DNA of 60,426 nucleotides from CAYPKW01 sp964411425 (GTDB lineage: Bacteria > Pseudomonadota > Alphaproteobacteria > Dongiales > Dongiaceae): positions 1 through 60,426 of the forward strand of contig CAYPKW010000009.1 of the NCBI GenBank assembly GCA_964411425.1, written 5' to 3'. Both the position numbers and the translations under genes were made by a program. Positions 17,379-26,610 of this stretch are shown piece by piece. The stretch's first letter is position 1; each line of letters begins with the position of its first letter. The notes below the pieces were generated by a model that ran no database searches, had not been told where the DNA came from, and saw nothing but the letters and a program-made list of their open reading frames with translations.

Positions 17379-18989
17379 CTATTGGGCGTCCTTGGCGTGG
17401 GCGTAGTCGTACTGCACCGGGATGTGGACGGGATCGACGAAAAACGACCGATCACCGCCGATGCGCGCCGCGTGCATGGTGAAGCGCTGCTCGTTGAACA
17501 CCGGCGCCCAGGGCGCGTCCTTCATCGCGTCGATGAAGATCGCGCGCCACTTGTCTTCGCGCTCGGCGGCGCGCGCCGGATCGACGATCGAATCGGCCTC
17601 GACCGCCCGCGCATCGAGCGCCTCGTTGCAGTACTTTGCCCAGTTCCAGCCGCCCGGCGCCGCCCCGGCGCAGCCGAGGATCGCGCCGTAGAAGTTCGAC
17701 GGGTCGGGGAAGTCGGCGATCCACGCCATGCCGCCCGACCAGATCAGCGCCGCCGTGCCGTCGCCGCCCGCGGCGATGACTTCGGCCTGGGACAGCGACT
17801 TGATCTCGGCCTTGATGCCGACCGCGGCCAGGTCCTGCTGGATCGCCTGGGCGATGCGCGGGTTGGGATCGACGTTCATGGCGTAGAGCTCGGTCGTGAA
17901 GCCGTCCGCCAGCCCGGCCTCGGCCAGCAGCTTCTTCGCGCCCTCGGGATCGTGGGGATAGCCGGTGTAGGTCTTGTCGTAGCCCGGCATGGTTGGCGGC
18001 AAGGGCTGGTTCGCCGGCACCGCGCGGTTGGTGATGATGCGCACGACGCGGTCCTTGTCGATCGCCATGTTGATGGCCTGGCGCACCTTCACGTTGTCCA
18101 AGGGCGGCATGGTGACGTTGATGCTGACGTAGCCGGTGTGCAGTTGCCCGCCCTCGACGACGAGATCCTTGTTGGCGGGATCCTCGCGCACCTCGACGAA
18201 CTGGGCCGGCGGGATGCCGTCGCCCAGCACGTCCACCTCGCCCTTCTGCAGGCGCAACAGTGCCACCGTGGGCTCCTGGCCGAACTCGAAGGTGACGGTG
18301 TCGAGATAGGGCACGCCCTTGTGGTAGTAGTCCCGGTTCTTCTCGAGCACGAGGCGCTGGCCCAGCGTCCATTCCTTGAGCTTGAAGGCGCCGGTGCCGA
18401 CCGGGTGCTTGCCGAAGTCGGCGCCGTATTTCTCCACCTCCTCCTTCGGCACGGCGAAGGCGAAGTTGATGCCCATGACGTGCAGAATGGTGGCGTCGGG
18501 GCGCGACAGCGTGACCGCCACGGTCTTGTCGTCGGGCACCGCGATGCCGGCAAGCTCGGTCGCCTTGCCGCCGACGAAGTCGTCGAAACCCTTGATCGAG
18601 GCGAAGTAGCCGGCGCCGGGGCTCTGCGTCGCCGGGTTGGCCGCGCGTTCGATCGAATACTTGATGTCGGCCGCCACCAGCGGCCGGCCGTTATGGAACT
18701 TGATGCCGTCGCGCAAGCTGAAGGTGTAGGTGAGCCCGTCGTCGGAGATGGTGTAGCTCTCGGCCAGGTCGGGCACCAGCTCGGTGGTCCCCGGCTTGTA
18801 ATCCATCAGCCCGTCGAACAGGCTCTTGATCATCGACCAGTTCTGCCAGTCGTAGCCGATGGCGGGGTCGAGGGTCGAGACGTCGTCCTTGTAAGTGACG
18901 GTCATGTTGCCGCCGTGCTTCGGCTCCTCGCCGAAGGCCGGAAGCGCGAGTGCGGCGCCTAGCGCCGCGCCGATCAGCCATCTTGCCAT
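17379..18989 (-). CDS. Periplasmic substrate-binding protein, peptide family (SBP_bac_5)
   Basis: A 536-residue extracytoplasmic solute receptor. It has an N-terminal signal peptide (WLIGAALGAALALPAFG) with no lipobox Cys, then the family 5 fold (GGNMTVTYKDDVSTLDPAIG; GTGAFKLKEW; LAEAGLADGF). It should capture peptides or similar amides and hand them to the two permeases. The ATG at 18989 has GGAGGAGG just upstream. Within the operon it lies after the permeases and before the ATPases, an uncommon order because this gene is more often first. Ligand specificity cannot be read. Confidence 0.9.
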   Translation of the reverse strand: MARWLIGAALGAALALPAFGEEPKHGGNMTVTYKDDVSTLDPAIGYDWQNWSMIKSLFDGLMDYKPGTTELVPDLAESYTISDDGLTYTFSLRDGIKFHNGRPLVAADIKYSIERAANPATQSPGAGYFASIKGFDDFVGGKATELAGIAVPDDKTVAVTLSRPDATILHVMGINFAFAVPKEEVEKYGADFGKHPVGTGAFKLKEWTLGQRLVLEKNRDYYHKGVPYLDTVTFEFGQEPTVALLRLQKGEVDVLGDGIPPAQFVEVREDPANKDLVVEGGQLHTGYVSINVTMPPLDNVKVRQAINMAIDKDRVVRIITNRAVPANQPLPPTMPGYDKTYTGYPHDPEGAKKLLAEAGLADGFTTELYAMNVDPNPRIAQAIQQDLAAVGIKAEIKSLSQAEVIAAGGDGTAALIWSGGMAWIADFPDPSNFYGAILGCAGAAPGGWNWAKYCNEALDARAVEADSIVDPARAAEREDKWRAIFIDAMKDAPWAPVFNEQRFTMHAARIGGDRSFFVDPVHIPVQYDYAHAKDAQ

Positions 18990-19022
18990 GTCCTTGCCTC
19001 CTCCCTGTGGAGAGCCGGCATT

Positions 19023-19942
<920 letters not shown>

Positions 19943-19943
<1 letters not shown>

Positions 19944-20794
19944 CAGCTCCGTCCCCGCTCGGTGGGGTCGAGCGCGTCGCGCAGTCCGTCGCCCACCAGG
20001 TTGAACGCCAACGCCGAGGCCAGGATGGCGAAACCGGGGAAGAACACCAGCCACGGCGCGGTGAGGAAGTAGGACTGGCTCTCGAATATGATGCCGCCCC
20101 AGGAGGGCGTCGGCGGCCTGACCCCGATGCCGAGGAACGACAGCGTCGCTTCCAGCAGCACGGTGGTGGCGATGCCGAGGGTGGCGTAGACGAGGATGGT
20201 GGGCACCAGATGCGGCAGCAGGTGCAGCACGAGGATGCGGCCCGGGCCGGCGCCCAGCGCCCGCGTCGCCTCGATGAAGTCGCGGGCGGCCAGCGCCGTG
20301 GTCTCGGTATAGACGACGCGGGCGATCTGCACCCAGTTGACCAGCGCGATCACCATGGCGACGATCCATAGGGAAGGCGCGAAGATGGCGGCGAGCGCGA
20401 TGGCCAGCAGCAGCGCCGGGAACGCCATCATCAGGTCGGTGAAGCGCATGATGGCGGCGCCGAGCCAGCCTTGAAGGTAGCCGGCGGCGAGGCCGAGGAG
20501 GGTGCCGACCGCCACCGAGGCGCCGTTGGCGACGACCCCGATGAGGAGCGAGGTGCGCGCCCCATACAGCAGCCGGGAGGCGAGGTCGCGGCCGAGCAGA
20601 TCGGTGCCGAGCGCGAACCTGTCGCTGGGCGCCAGCGGCTCGCCTTGGAGCGTCAGCCCGTCGAAGAACTGCTCCGCCGGGTCGTAGGGCGCCAGCCACG
20701 GCGCGCCGAGCGCGGCCGCCACTAGAAGGACGATGATGGCGGCCCCGGCAAGCGCGTAGCGATTGCGCCGGAAGCGTCTCCAGGCCTCGGACAT
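19943..20794 (-). CDS. Peptide ABC transporter permease, DppC type
   Basis: A 283-residue permease and first gene of the operon. The N-terminal cytoplasmic segment and first helix (ALAGAAIIVLLVAAALGAPW) are followed by the family landmark FALGTDLLGRDLASRLLYGA and the EAA loop DFIEATRALGAGPGRILVLH. It has five to six transmembrane helices. Upstream lies a 220-base gap containing palindromic repeat copy B and presumably the operon promoter. Confidence 0.9.
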
Positions 20795-20840
20795 GGCGAA
20801 TTCGGAGGCCGCTTGGCTCTCCTTGTCAAGGCGCCGGGTG

Positions 20841-20965
20841 CTAGTGGATCGAATCCAAGATTTGGCTCTTCCTACTTGTCATGCCCGCGCTTGACGCGGG
20901 CATCCATCGTGCCGTTGCACCATGGATCGCCGGGTCTCCGCCCGGCGATGACAATGCGGGGGTCG
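20841..20965 (+). repeat. Dispersed palindromic repeat, copy B
   Basis: Reads CTAGTGGATCGAATCC, a spacer, then TGTCATGCCCGCGCTTGACG and two hairpins ending CGCCCGGCGATGACA. It is the inverted-orientation partner of 14886-14998; only the spacer differs strongly. It lies between the ABC operon and the VOC gene. The shared CTAGTGGATCGA edge argues that the edge belongs to the element rather than to the target. Confidence 0.8.
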
Positions 20966-21015
20966 ACTGTGCACGGGGTATCATTTGTATAGTTAACACC
21001 ACTAGAATGGGGCCC

Positions 21016-21399
21016 ATGAAGAAGTCGCGCGACCGGCGGCCGGCGGTGGCGATCGGGCACGTCTTTCTCGACGTGAGCGATGTCGGCGCGGCCGTGCGCT
21101 ACTTCCTTCTGCATGGCATGCGCGCCATCGTCGAGGACGGCGAGTTCGCCGTCCTCGAGCTGCGCGGCGGCACGCATCTGGTCCTGAGCCGCACGGACGA
21201 GCCGATCGCGCCCGGCACGGAGGCGCCCTTCGACCTCATGGTGGACGACATCCTGAGCGCCCGGCGCGCCTCGGCGCGGAACGGCATGCGGCCCTCGCGC
21301 ATCTCCCGCACGCGGGTCCACCGGTCGTTTAGGGTCGCGGGCCCCGACGGCTATCGCATCACGATCACGTCCTCGCACGCGGGCCGGCGCCCGGTATAG
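21016..21399 (+). CDS. VOC-fold (glyoxalase-like) protein
   Basis: A 127-residue single-module vicinal-oxygen-chelate protein. It begins AIGHVFLDVSDVGAAVRYFL, includes GGTHLVLSRTD in the middle, and ends with FRVAGPDGYRITITSSH. The possible metal ligands (His in GHVFLD, Glu in FAVLELRGG, His in RVHRSF) are weakly placed, so enzyme activity is uncertain. Many such proteins are binding proteins or resistance factors. The ATG at 21016 has GGGG upstream; an ATG at 21007 is the alternative. Confidence 0.7.
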   Translation: MKKSRDRRPAVAIGHVFLDVSDVGAAVRYFLLHGMRAIVEDGEFAVLELRGGTHLVLSRTDEPIAPGTEAPFDLMVDDILSARRASARNGMRPSRISRTRVHRSFRVAGPDGYRITITSSHAGRRPV

Positions 21400-21406
21400 C
21401 CGCCGC

Positions 21407-21439
21407 AAAACGAGAGCGGCGGCCTCGCGGCCGCCGCTC
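21407..21439 (-). terminator. Rho-independent terminator of the cold-shock gene
   Basis: A perfect 11-base inverted repeat, GAGCGGCGGCC-TCGC-GGCCGCCGCTC, spans 21414-21439. Read on the minus strand the hairpin is followed by TCGTTTTGC, a short T run, 24 bases after the cspA-like stop codon. It also separates this gene from the convergent VOC gene. Confidence 0.8.
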
Positions 21440-21462
21440 CAGTACGTCCCTGGCGGGGTTGG

Positions 21463-21666
21463 TTAGACCGCCTTCAGGTTCACCGCCGCGGTCTTGCCGC
21501 GCTCGGTGGCCATCTCGTAGGACACCTTCTGGCCCTCATTGAGCGTGTTGAGCCCGGCGCGCTCCACGGCGCTGATGTGCACGAAGACGTCCTTAGAACC
21601 GTCGCTCGGCACGATGAAGCCGAAGCCCTTCACGGGATTGAACCACTTGACTGTACCGGTTGCCAT
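21463..21666 (-). CDS. Cold-shock protein (CspA family)
   Basis: A 67-residue OB-fold nucleic-acid chaperone. RNP1 is KGFGFI and RNP2 is VFVHIS; the opening MATGTVKWFNPVKGFGFIVP is canonical. It binds single-stranded RNA and DNA and melts structure. The ATG at 21666 follows AAGGAGG closely; upstream in-frame codons are leader. A long untranslated leader (about 145 bases from the proposed promoter) is typical of regulated cspA genes. Confidence 0.95.
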   Translation of the reverse strand: MATGTVKWFNPVKGFGFIVPSDGSKDVFVHISAVERAGLNTLNEGQKVSYEMATERGKTAAVNLKAV

Positions 21667-21817
21667 GTATGGCCTCCTTGGTAGGTTAAACAAACACGCC
21701 CCCGCGACCCTCGCGGCGGGCGGAAGCAATCCATGGCTTGCGGTGGGAACCTTGGAGTCGCCCCCTGTGGACGGGGGCAGGACGGCAAAGCGTGCCGAAG
21801 CGGAGACTGCCAGTAGC

Positions 21818-21848
21818 GTTACATGCCGGCCCGGCCAGGGAATGTCAA
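21818..21848 (-). promoter_or_regulatory. Putative promoter of the cold-shock gene
   Basis: On the minus strand TTGACA (21843-21848) is a perfect -35 box, with TGTAAC (21818-21823) as a possible -10 at 19-base spacing. The transcript would carry a leader of about 145 bases. The mobile element at 21856 and its target duplication (21848-21855) abut the -35 box directly. The -10 choice is uncertain. Confidence 0.4.
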
Positions 21849-21855
21849 GCGATTT

Positions 21856-22436
21856 GGTAGTGTCTCAGTTTGACCCGATCCAGACATTCGTAGAGTCGCT
21901 ATGTGGCGATTGTTCTGCAATTATCATTCGGGGCAGTTAGACCCGCATGGCTTGAAGGCCGACAGAAGCGTCGTGAAGGAGGCCGATCATGAAATACGTC
22001 ATCACCTGGCGCGAGCGCCCGGCAGCGTCCTTTAGAGACTATGAAGCCGCGCAGGAGCGGGTATTGGGGATATTCAAAGACTGGCAAATGCCAGCGAGTT
22101 TTGCAATCCAACAGTTCGTGGTCCGTGTCGGCGATTACGGCGGCTACATGATCGTCGAGACAGACAAACCAACAGACATTCATTATCTCACGAGCGTCTT
22201 TGCGGCTTTCGAATGCAAGGTGGAGCCGGTAGTCGATGTGATGGATGCGGTGGCGGTCCAGACCCAAGCCATCGAATACCGCAAGAAAAACGCTCCCTAG
22301 CGGCACGCAAATTTCGTGGTCCCCTATGATTGTTCCAGGGGATTTCATTGCAGTTGTGCTGCCGAGCAGCAAACTGAGTTTGTCGGCTTGTCTGGAGTTG
22401 GCACAACGCGGACATTCCGCGAACTGAGACAGTACC
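21856..22436 (+). mobile_element. Small transposon-like element with passenger gene
   Basis: The ends are GGTAGTGTCTCAGTT (21856-21870) and AACTGAGACAGTACC (22422-22436), inverted repeats of each other with one mismatch over 15 bases. Immediately outside, AGCGATTT is present on both sides (21848-21855 and 22437-22444), a perfect 8-base target duplication. Inside there is no transposase, only the DUF3303 gene. It is therefore probably non-autonomous and mobilised by a transposase elsewhere. Eight-base duplications are typical of several IS families, but I cannot assign one. Confidence 0.8.
21989..22300 (+). CDS. DUF3303-family protein
   Basis: A 103-residue protein of a ferredoxin-like-fold family of unknown function. 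It begins MKYVITWRERPAASFRDYE, with GGYMIVETDKPTDIHYLTSV in the middle. It has a strong ribosome-binding site (GAAGGAGG) before the ATG. It is the only gene inside the element bounded by 21856 and 22436 and so arrived with it. Related small proteins occur widely in rhizobia and other proteobacteria. No catalytic motif is apparent. Confidence 0.8.
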   Translation: MKYVITWRERPAASFRDYEAAQERVLGIFKDWQMPASFAIQQFVVRVGDYGGYMIVETDKPTDIHYLTSVFAAFECKVEPVVDVMDAVAVQTQAIEYRKKNAP

Positions 22437-22507
22437 AGCGATTTGGCTGCGGCGCCCCCGCCGGCCCCGGCCTATAGTCAGGGCGCCGAGCCAGTCTCGA
22501 TCGGATC

Positions 22508-23446
22508 ATGGCCGCAGGAACCAGCAAGGCCGCCGCCCGGCCCGTCATCATCGACACCGACCCGGGCGTGGACGACGCCATCGCCATCCTGTTGGCGTTC
22601 GCCTCGCCCGAGCTCGAGGTCCTGGGCCTCACGGCCGTCGCCGGCAACGTGCCGCTCGCCTTGACCGAGGTGAACGCCCGGCGCCTGTGCGAGCTCGCCG
22701 GGCGAAAAAATGCCAAGGTGTTCGCCGGCTGCGCGCGCCCGCGCTTCCGCCCGCTCACCTGCGGCAGCGTGCACGGGGCGACGGGGTTGGGCGGCGTCGA
22801 TCTGCCGGCGCCGAGGATGGCCTTGCAGCCGCGCCACGCCGTCGATTGGATCGTGGACACGGTCATGGCGGCGCCAGAGGGGGCGCTCACGCTGTGCGCC
22901 CTCGGCCCCCTCACCAATGTGGCCACCGCCTTCGAGCGCGAGCCGCGCGTGGCACGCCGGCTAGAGCGCGTCGTCGTCATGGGCGGGGGCACGCGGGGGA
23001 ACATCACCCCGGCCGCCGAGTTCAACATGTTCGTCGATCCCGACGCCGCCGCGGCGGTGTTCGAGAGCGGCGCCGTTCTCACCCTGGTGCCGCTCGACGT
23101 GACGCGCCAGGCGCTCATGACGGAGGCGCGCCTCGTCGCCTTGCGCGCGCTCGGCACGCCGGTCGCCCATGCCGCCGCGGCGATGATCGAGGGCTACGGC
23201 GACGTCGAGGGCCCCGGCGGCAAGCCGCTGCACGACGCCTGCGTCATCGCCTGGCTCGTCGATCCCGGCTTGTTCGAGGGTGCCTTCGTCCACGTGGCGG
23301 TCGAGACGCGCTCGGAGCTTACCCTCGGCATGACGGCGATCGACTGGCAGGGAGTGACGGGGCGCCCCCCCAATTGCACCGTGCTGACCCGCATCGACGC
23401 CCCTCGCTTCTTCGACCTGCTGCTGGCCCGCCTGGCGCGGTTGTGA
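22508..23446 (+). CDS. Inosine/uridine-preferring nucleoside hydrolase
   Basis: A 312-residue N-ribohydrolase. The calcium- and ribose-binding motif IIDTDPGVDDAIA sits at residues 14-26, the NP-type GPLTNVATAFE is in the middle, and AEFNMFVDPDAA carries the Asn/Asp pair. It releases the free base from nucleosides. Its position, convergent with the carbamoylase of a pyrimidine degradation locus, suggests uridine as a likely substrate. The start ATG at 22508 is 72 bases from the mobile element's right end, which has replaced whatever promoter region stood upstream. Confidence 0.88.
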   Translation: MAAGTSKAAARPVIIDTDPGVDDAIAILLAFASPELEVLGLTAVAGNVPLALTEVNARRLCELAGRKNAKVFAGCARPRFRPLTCGSVHGATGLGGVDLPAPRMALQPRHAVDWIVDTVMAAPEGALTLCALGPLTNVATAFEREPRVARRLERVVVMGGGTRGNITPAAEFNMFVDPDAAAAVFESGAVLTLVPLDVTRQALMTEARLVALRALGTPVAHAAAAMIEGYGDVEGPGGKPLHDACVIAWLVDPGLFEGAFVHVAVETRSELTLGMTAIDWQGVTGRPPNCTVLTRIDAPRFFDLLLARLARL

Positions 23447-23459
23447 ACCGCGCCGGAGG

Positions 23460-24698
23460 CTACACCGCGTTGGCGCGCTCGACGACGGCGCGCAACAGCA
23501 CGTCGCAGCCGGCCGCCAGGTGCTCGGGCTTCGCGTCCTCGATCTCGTTGTGGCTTATCCCGTCCTTGCAGGGGACGAACACCATCGCGGTCGGCGCCAC
23601 GCGAGACATGTAGACCGAATCGTGGCCGGCGCCGCTGATGATCTTGCGGTTGTCGAACCCCAGTTCGTCGGCCGCCTTCTGCACGGCCGCGGTGCATTCG
23701 GGCGCGAACCGCACGGGCGGTGAGTACCAGATCTCATTGAAGTCGAGCTCGAGGCGGAGCTCCGCGGCGATCTTCGCGCATTCGGATTCGAGGTTCTTCC
23801 CCATGCGGGCCAGCGTGTCGGCGTCGGGGTGGCGGAAATCGACGGTGAAGAACACCCGCCCCGGAATCACGTTCCGCGAGTTGGGCTGCACCTGCATCAT
23901 GCCCACGGTGGCGCATGCGTTGGGCATGTGGGCGAAGCCGATGCGGTTCACTTGGCCCACCATGCGCGCCGCTCCCACCAGCGCGTCCTTGCGCCGCGCC
24001 ATCGGCGTGGGGCCGGCATGGGCGTCCTGGCCGGTGACCACGACCTCGTACCAGCGGATGCCCTGCACCCCCTCGACGACCCCGATCGTCTTGTTCTCGG
24101 CCTCGAGGATCGGACCCTGCTCGATATGGGCCTCGAAGAAGGCGGCCACCGGGCGCCCGCCCACCGGCTGGTCGCCGGCGTAGCCGATGCGCCGCAGCTC
24201 CTCGCCCATGGTCTTGCCGTCCGGGTCCTGGCGCGACAGCGCGTAGTCGAGTTCGAACGCGCCGCCGAACACGCCGGAGGAAACCATAGCCGGAGCGAAG
24301 CGCGTCCCTTCCTCGTTGGTCCACACCACCACCTCGACGGGGCGCGTGGTCTCGTAATTGAAGTCGTTCAAGGTGCGGATGACTTCGAGCCCGGCGAGCA
24401 CGCCGTAGGCGCCGTCGAACTTGCCGCCCGAGGGCTGCGTGTCGATGTGGCTGCCGGTCATGACCGGCGCCAGCGACGCGTCCTTGCCGGGCCGGCGGGC
24501 GAAGATGTTGCCCATCTTGTCCACGCTCACCGCGCAGCCCGCCTCCTGGCACCAGCGCACGAACAGGTCGCGCGCTTCTCTGTCGAGGTCGGTCAAGGCC
24601 AGCCGGCGCACGCCGCCCTTGGGCGTGGCGCCGATCTTGGCCAGCTCCATCAGGCTCGCCCACAGGCGCTCGCCGTTGACGCGGATGTTGGTGGTCAT
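23460..24698 (-). CDS. Zn-dependent N-carbamoyl amidohydrolase (beta-ureidopropionase/carbamoylase type)
   Basis: A 412-residue M20-family hydrolase. Metal ligands are visible in TGSHIDTQPSGGKFDG (His, Asp), NEEGTRF (Glu), FEAHIEQGP (His) and GHDSVYMS (His). It splits N-carbamoyl amides to the amino acid, CO2 and ammonia. The neighbouring PreA/PreT suggests N-carbamoyl-beta-alanine, the third step of reductive uracil breakdown; an L-carbamoylase acting on hydantoin products is the alternative. The ATG at 24698 follows AGGGAGG. It is on the same strand as preA-preT but separated by about 630 bases holding DUF2442. Confidence 0.85.
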   Translation of the reverse strand: MTTNIRVNGERLWASLMELAKIGATPKGGVRRLALTDLDREARDLFVRWCQEAGCAVSVDKMGNIFARRPGKDASLAPVMTGSHIDTQPSGGKFDGAYGVLAGLEVIRTLNDFNYETTRPVEVVVWTNEEGTRFAPAMVSSGVFGGAFELDYALSRQDPDGKTMGEELRRIGYAGDQPVGGRPVAAFFEAHIEQGPILEAENKTIGVVEGVQGIRWYEVVVTGQDAHAGPTPMARRKDALVGAARMVGQVNRIGFAHMPNACATVGMMQVQPNSRNVIPGRVFFTVDFRHPDADTLARMGKNLESECAKIAAELRLELDFNEIWYSPPVRFAPECTAAVQKAADELGFDNRKIISGAGHDSVYMSRVAPTAMVFVPCKDGISHNEIEDAKPEHLAAGCDVLLRAVVERANAV

Positions 24699-24930
24699 GC
24701 TCGCCTCCCTAGGCCTGCCGCGGCCAAGGCGCATAGGTTAGCGCCGTCCGTCGGCGCGTCAAATCGCCTTCTCCGCCCGGGCGCCGGAGTTCGGCGACTC
24801 GCGGGCGGCCGCGGAGCCGGCGACGGGCCGCTTGCGGCGTGGCCGCTGAGGATGCTTCCATGCCTTGAGACGCCCTTGTATTCACGTGCAGCCGCGCCTG
24901 CTATCATCGTCGCGGCGGCAGGGGCTTGCC

Positions 24931-25020
24931 ATGCCAACCATTCTTCGGAACCAATTGACGTCTCGCCATCGCGCCATGTTGTGGGAACGATGGAATGAAC
25001 ACTTTCCCGATCGCCGATGA
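24931..25020 (+). pseudogene. DUF4160 remnant with internal deletion
   Basis: An open frame of 29 codons plus stop. It begins MPTILR, the characteristic DUF4160 opening, and ends RHRAMLWERWNEHF, which resembles the DUF4160 C-terminus (a ..WNEYF-type ending). The roughly 50 middle residues, including the usual PPHIHV segment, are absent, and the join is in frame. A ribosome-binding-like AGGGG precedes the ATG. It overlaps the start of the DUF2442 gene in another frame, as intact DUF4160/DUF2442 pairs often do. Recognition rests on memory of the family, not on a search. Confidence 0.5.
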
Positions 25021-25312
25021 ACGGGTCAAACACCTGAGGGTGACCGGCAACTCACTGTCGGTCGACCTGATGGATGGCCGGACCATCCGCGTTCCGCTCG
25101 CCTGGTTTCCCCGCCTCGTCCGGGCGACGGCGAGGCAGCGCGCCAACTGGCGACCCGCCGCCTCGGGGTACGGCGTCCACTGGCCCGACCTCGATGAAGA
25201 TCTGAGCGTCGCCGGGCTGCTGCGCGTATCCGCCTTCCAGCAAACCGAACCGGCGATGGCTGCCGGAGCGCGGCCGGTCGTTCGCCGGCGTTCTGCCAAG
25301 AAATCGCGATAG
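24995..25312 (+). CDS. DUF2442-family protein
   Basis: A 105-residue protein with the DUF2442 core (VTGNSLSVDLMDGRTIRVPL, AWFPRL, then GVHWPDLDEDLSVAGLL). It ends in a basic tail (ARPVVRRRSAKKSR). DUF2442 genes usually follow DUF4160 in a toxin-antitoxin-like pair. Here the upstream partner survives only as the fragment at 24931-25020, so this looks like an orphan. It sits inside the pyrimidine locus, convergent with preA, where a dihydropyrimidinase gene might have been expected. Confidence 0.8.
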   Translation: MNTFPIADERVKHLRVTGNSLSVDLMDGRTIRVPLAWFPRLVRATARQRANWRPAASGYGVHWPDLDEDLSVAGLLRVSAFQQTEPAMAAGARPVVRRRSAKKSR

Positions 25313-25331
25313 CCAGTCGCCGCTCGCCTCC

Positions 25332-26606
25332 CTATTCCGCCGCCCGGCGCAGCGGATTGTTCGGGTGCCGGGTCCAGTCCAAGTGCGGCAGGCCGGTGTT
25401 CACCTCCACCATGTCGATGCAGCCCGGCACCGGGCAGACATGCTGGCACAGGTTGCAGCCGATGCACTCGGGCTCGATCACCTCGTAGCGCCGCCGGCCA
25501 TTGACGCGCAGCGCCGCGATCGCCTGGTGCGAGGTGTCCTCGCAGGCGATGTGGCACAGGCCGCAGGCGATGCAAAGCTCCTGGTCGATCGCGGCCACCG
25601 TCTTGTAGTTGAGGTTGAGGTACTGCCAGTCGAGCAGGTTGGGCACCGCCTTGCCCACCAGCCCATCGAGCCCGGCGTGGCCCTTCGCGTCCATCCAGTT
25701 GCCGAGGCCGTCGATGAGGTCGTCCACGATCTTGAAGCCGTAGTGCATGACGGCGGTGCACACCTGCACCGTGCCGGCGCCCAAGGCCATGAATTCGGCC
25801 GCGTCGCGCCAGGTGGCGATGCCGCCGATGCCGGAGATGGGCAGCCCCGCGGTGTCGCGGTCGCGGGCAATCTCCGCCACCATGTGGAGCGCGATCGGCT
25901 TCACGGCCGGGCCGCAGTAACCGCCATGCGTGCCCTTGCCGTCCACGACTGGCTCCGGCGCCATCAGGTCGAGGTCGACCCCGGTGATCGAGTTGAGCGT
26001 ATTGATGAGCGACACGCCGTCGGCGCCGCCCTTCCCGGCGGCGCGGGCGGGGCCGAGGATGTTGGTGACGTTGGGCGTGAGCTTCACCAGCACCGGCAGG
26101 CGCGTGTGCGACTTGCACCAGCGCACCACCATCTCGACGTACTCCGGCACCTGGCCCACGGCCGAGCCCATGCCGCGCTCCGACATGCCGTGCGGGCAGC
26201 CGAAGTTGAGCTCGACGCCGTCGGCCCCCGTCTCCTCGACCCGCTTCAGGATGGCCCGCCAGCTCGCCTCCTCGCAGGGCACCATCAGCGAGACGACCAG
26301 CGCCCGGTCGGGCCAGTCGCGCTTCACTTGGCCGATCTCGCGCAGGTTCGTCTCGAGCGGGCGGTCGGTGATGAGCTCGATGTTGTTGAAGCCCACCATT
26401 TTGTCGTCGTTTAGATGGTGCGCGCCATAGCGTGAGCAGGTGTTGACGATGGGCGGGTCCTCGCCCAGCGTCTTCCACACCACGCCGCCCCAACCCGCCT
26501 TGAAGGCGCGCGCCACGTTGTATTCCTTGTCCGTGGGCGGCGCCGAGGCGAGCCAGAACGGGTTGGGCGACCGGATTCCGGCGAAGGTGGTCCTCAGATC
26601 GGCCAT
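25332..26606 (-). CDS. preA: Dihydropyrimidine dehydrogenase subunit PreA
   Basis: A 424-residue FMN- and iron-sulfur-containing subunit that reduces uracil and thymine. Residues 1-320 are the dihydroorotate-dehydrogenase-like barrel (NPFWLASAPPTDKEYNVARA; VELNFGCPHGMSERGMGSAV). The C-terminus has two 4Fe-4S clusters (CIACGLCHIAC and CIGCNLCQHVC). The GSAVGQ stretch lacks the Cys that I recall in the mammalian active site; bacterial forms differ there and an alignment is needed. It begins 4 bases after preT ends, so the two form one operon, with PreT passing electrons from NAD(P)H. Confidence 0.93.
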   Translation of the reverse strand: MADLRTTFAGIRSPNPFWLASAPPTDKEYNVARAFKAGWGGVVWKTLGEDPPIVNTCSRYGAHHLNDDKMVGFNNIELITDRPLETNLREIGQVKRDWPDRALVVSLMVPCEEASWRAILKRVEETGADGVELNFGCPHGMSERGMGSAVGQVPEYVEMVVRWCKSHTRLPVLVKLTPNVTNILGPARAAGKGGADGVSLINTLNSITGVDLDLMAPEPVVDGKGTHGGYCGPAVKPIALHMVAEIARDRDTAGLPISGIGGIATWRDAAEFMALGAGTVQVCTAVMHYGFKIVDDLIDGLGNWMDAKGHAGLDGLVGKAVPNLLDWQYLNLNYKTVAAIDQELCIACGLCHIACEDTSHQAIAALRVNGRRRYEVIEPECIGCNLCQHVCPVPGCIDMVEVNTGLPHLDWTRHPNNPLRRAAE

Positions 26607-26610
26607 GGCT

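Noticed and set aside
17313..18962. 549-codon plus-strand frame opposite the peptide-binding protein
   Set aside because: Antisense shadow; the minus-strand frame has a signal peptide and clear family motifs, whereas this one is a run of His/Arg/Val-rich text without motifs.
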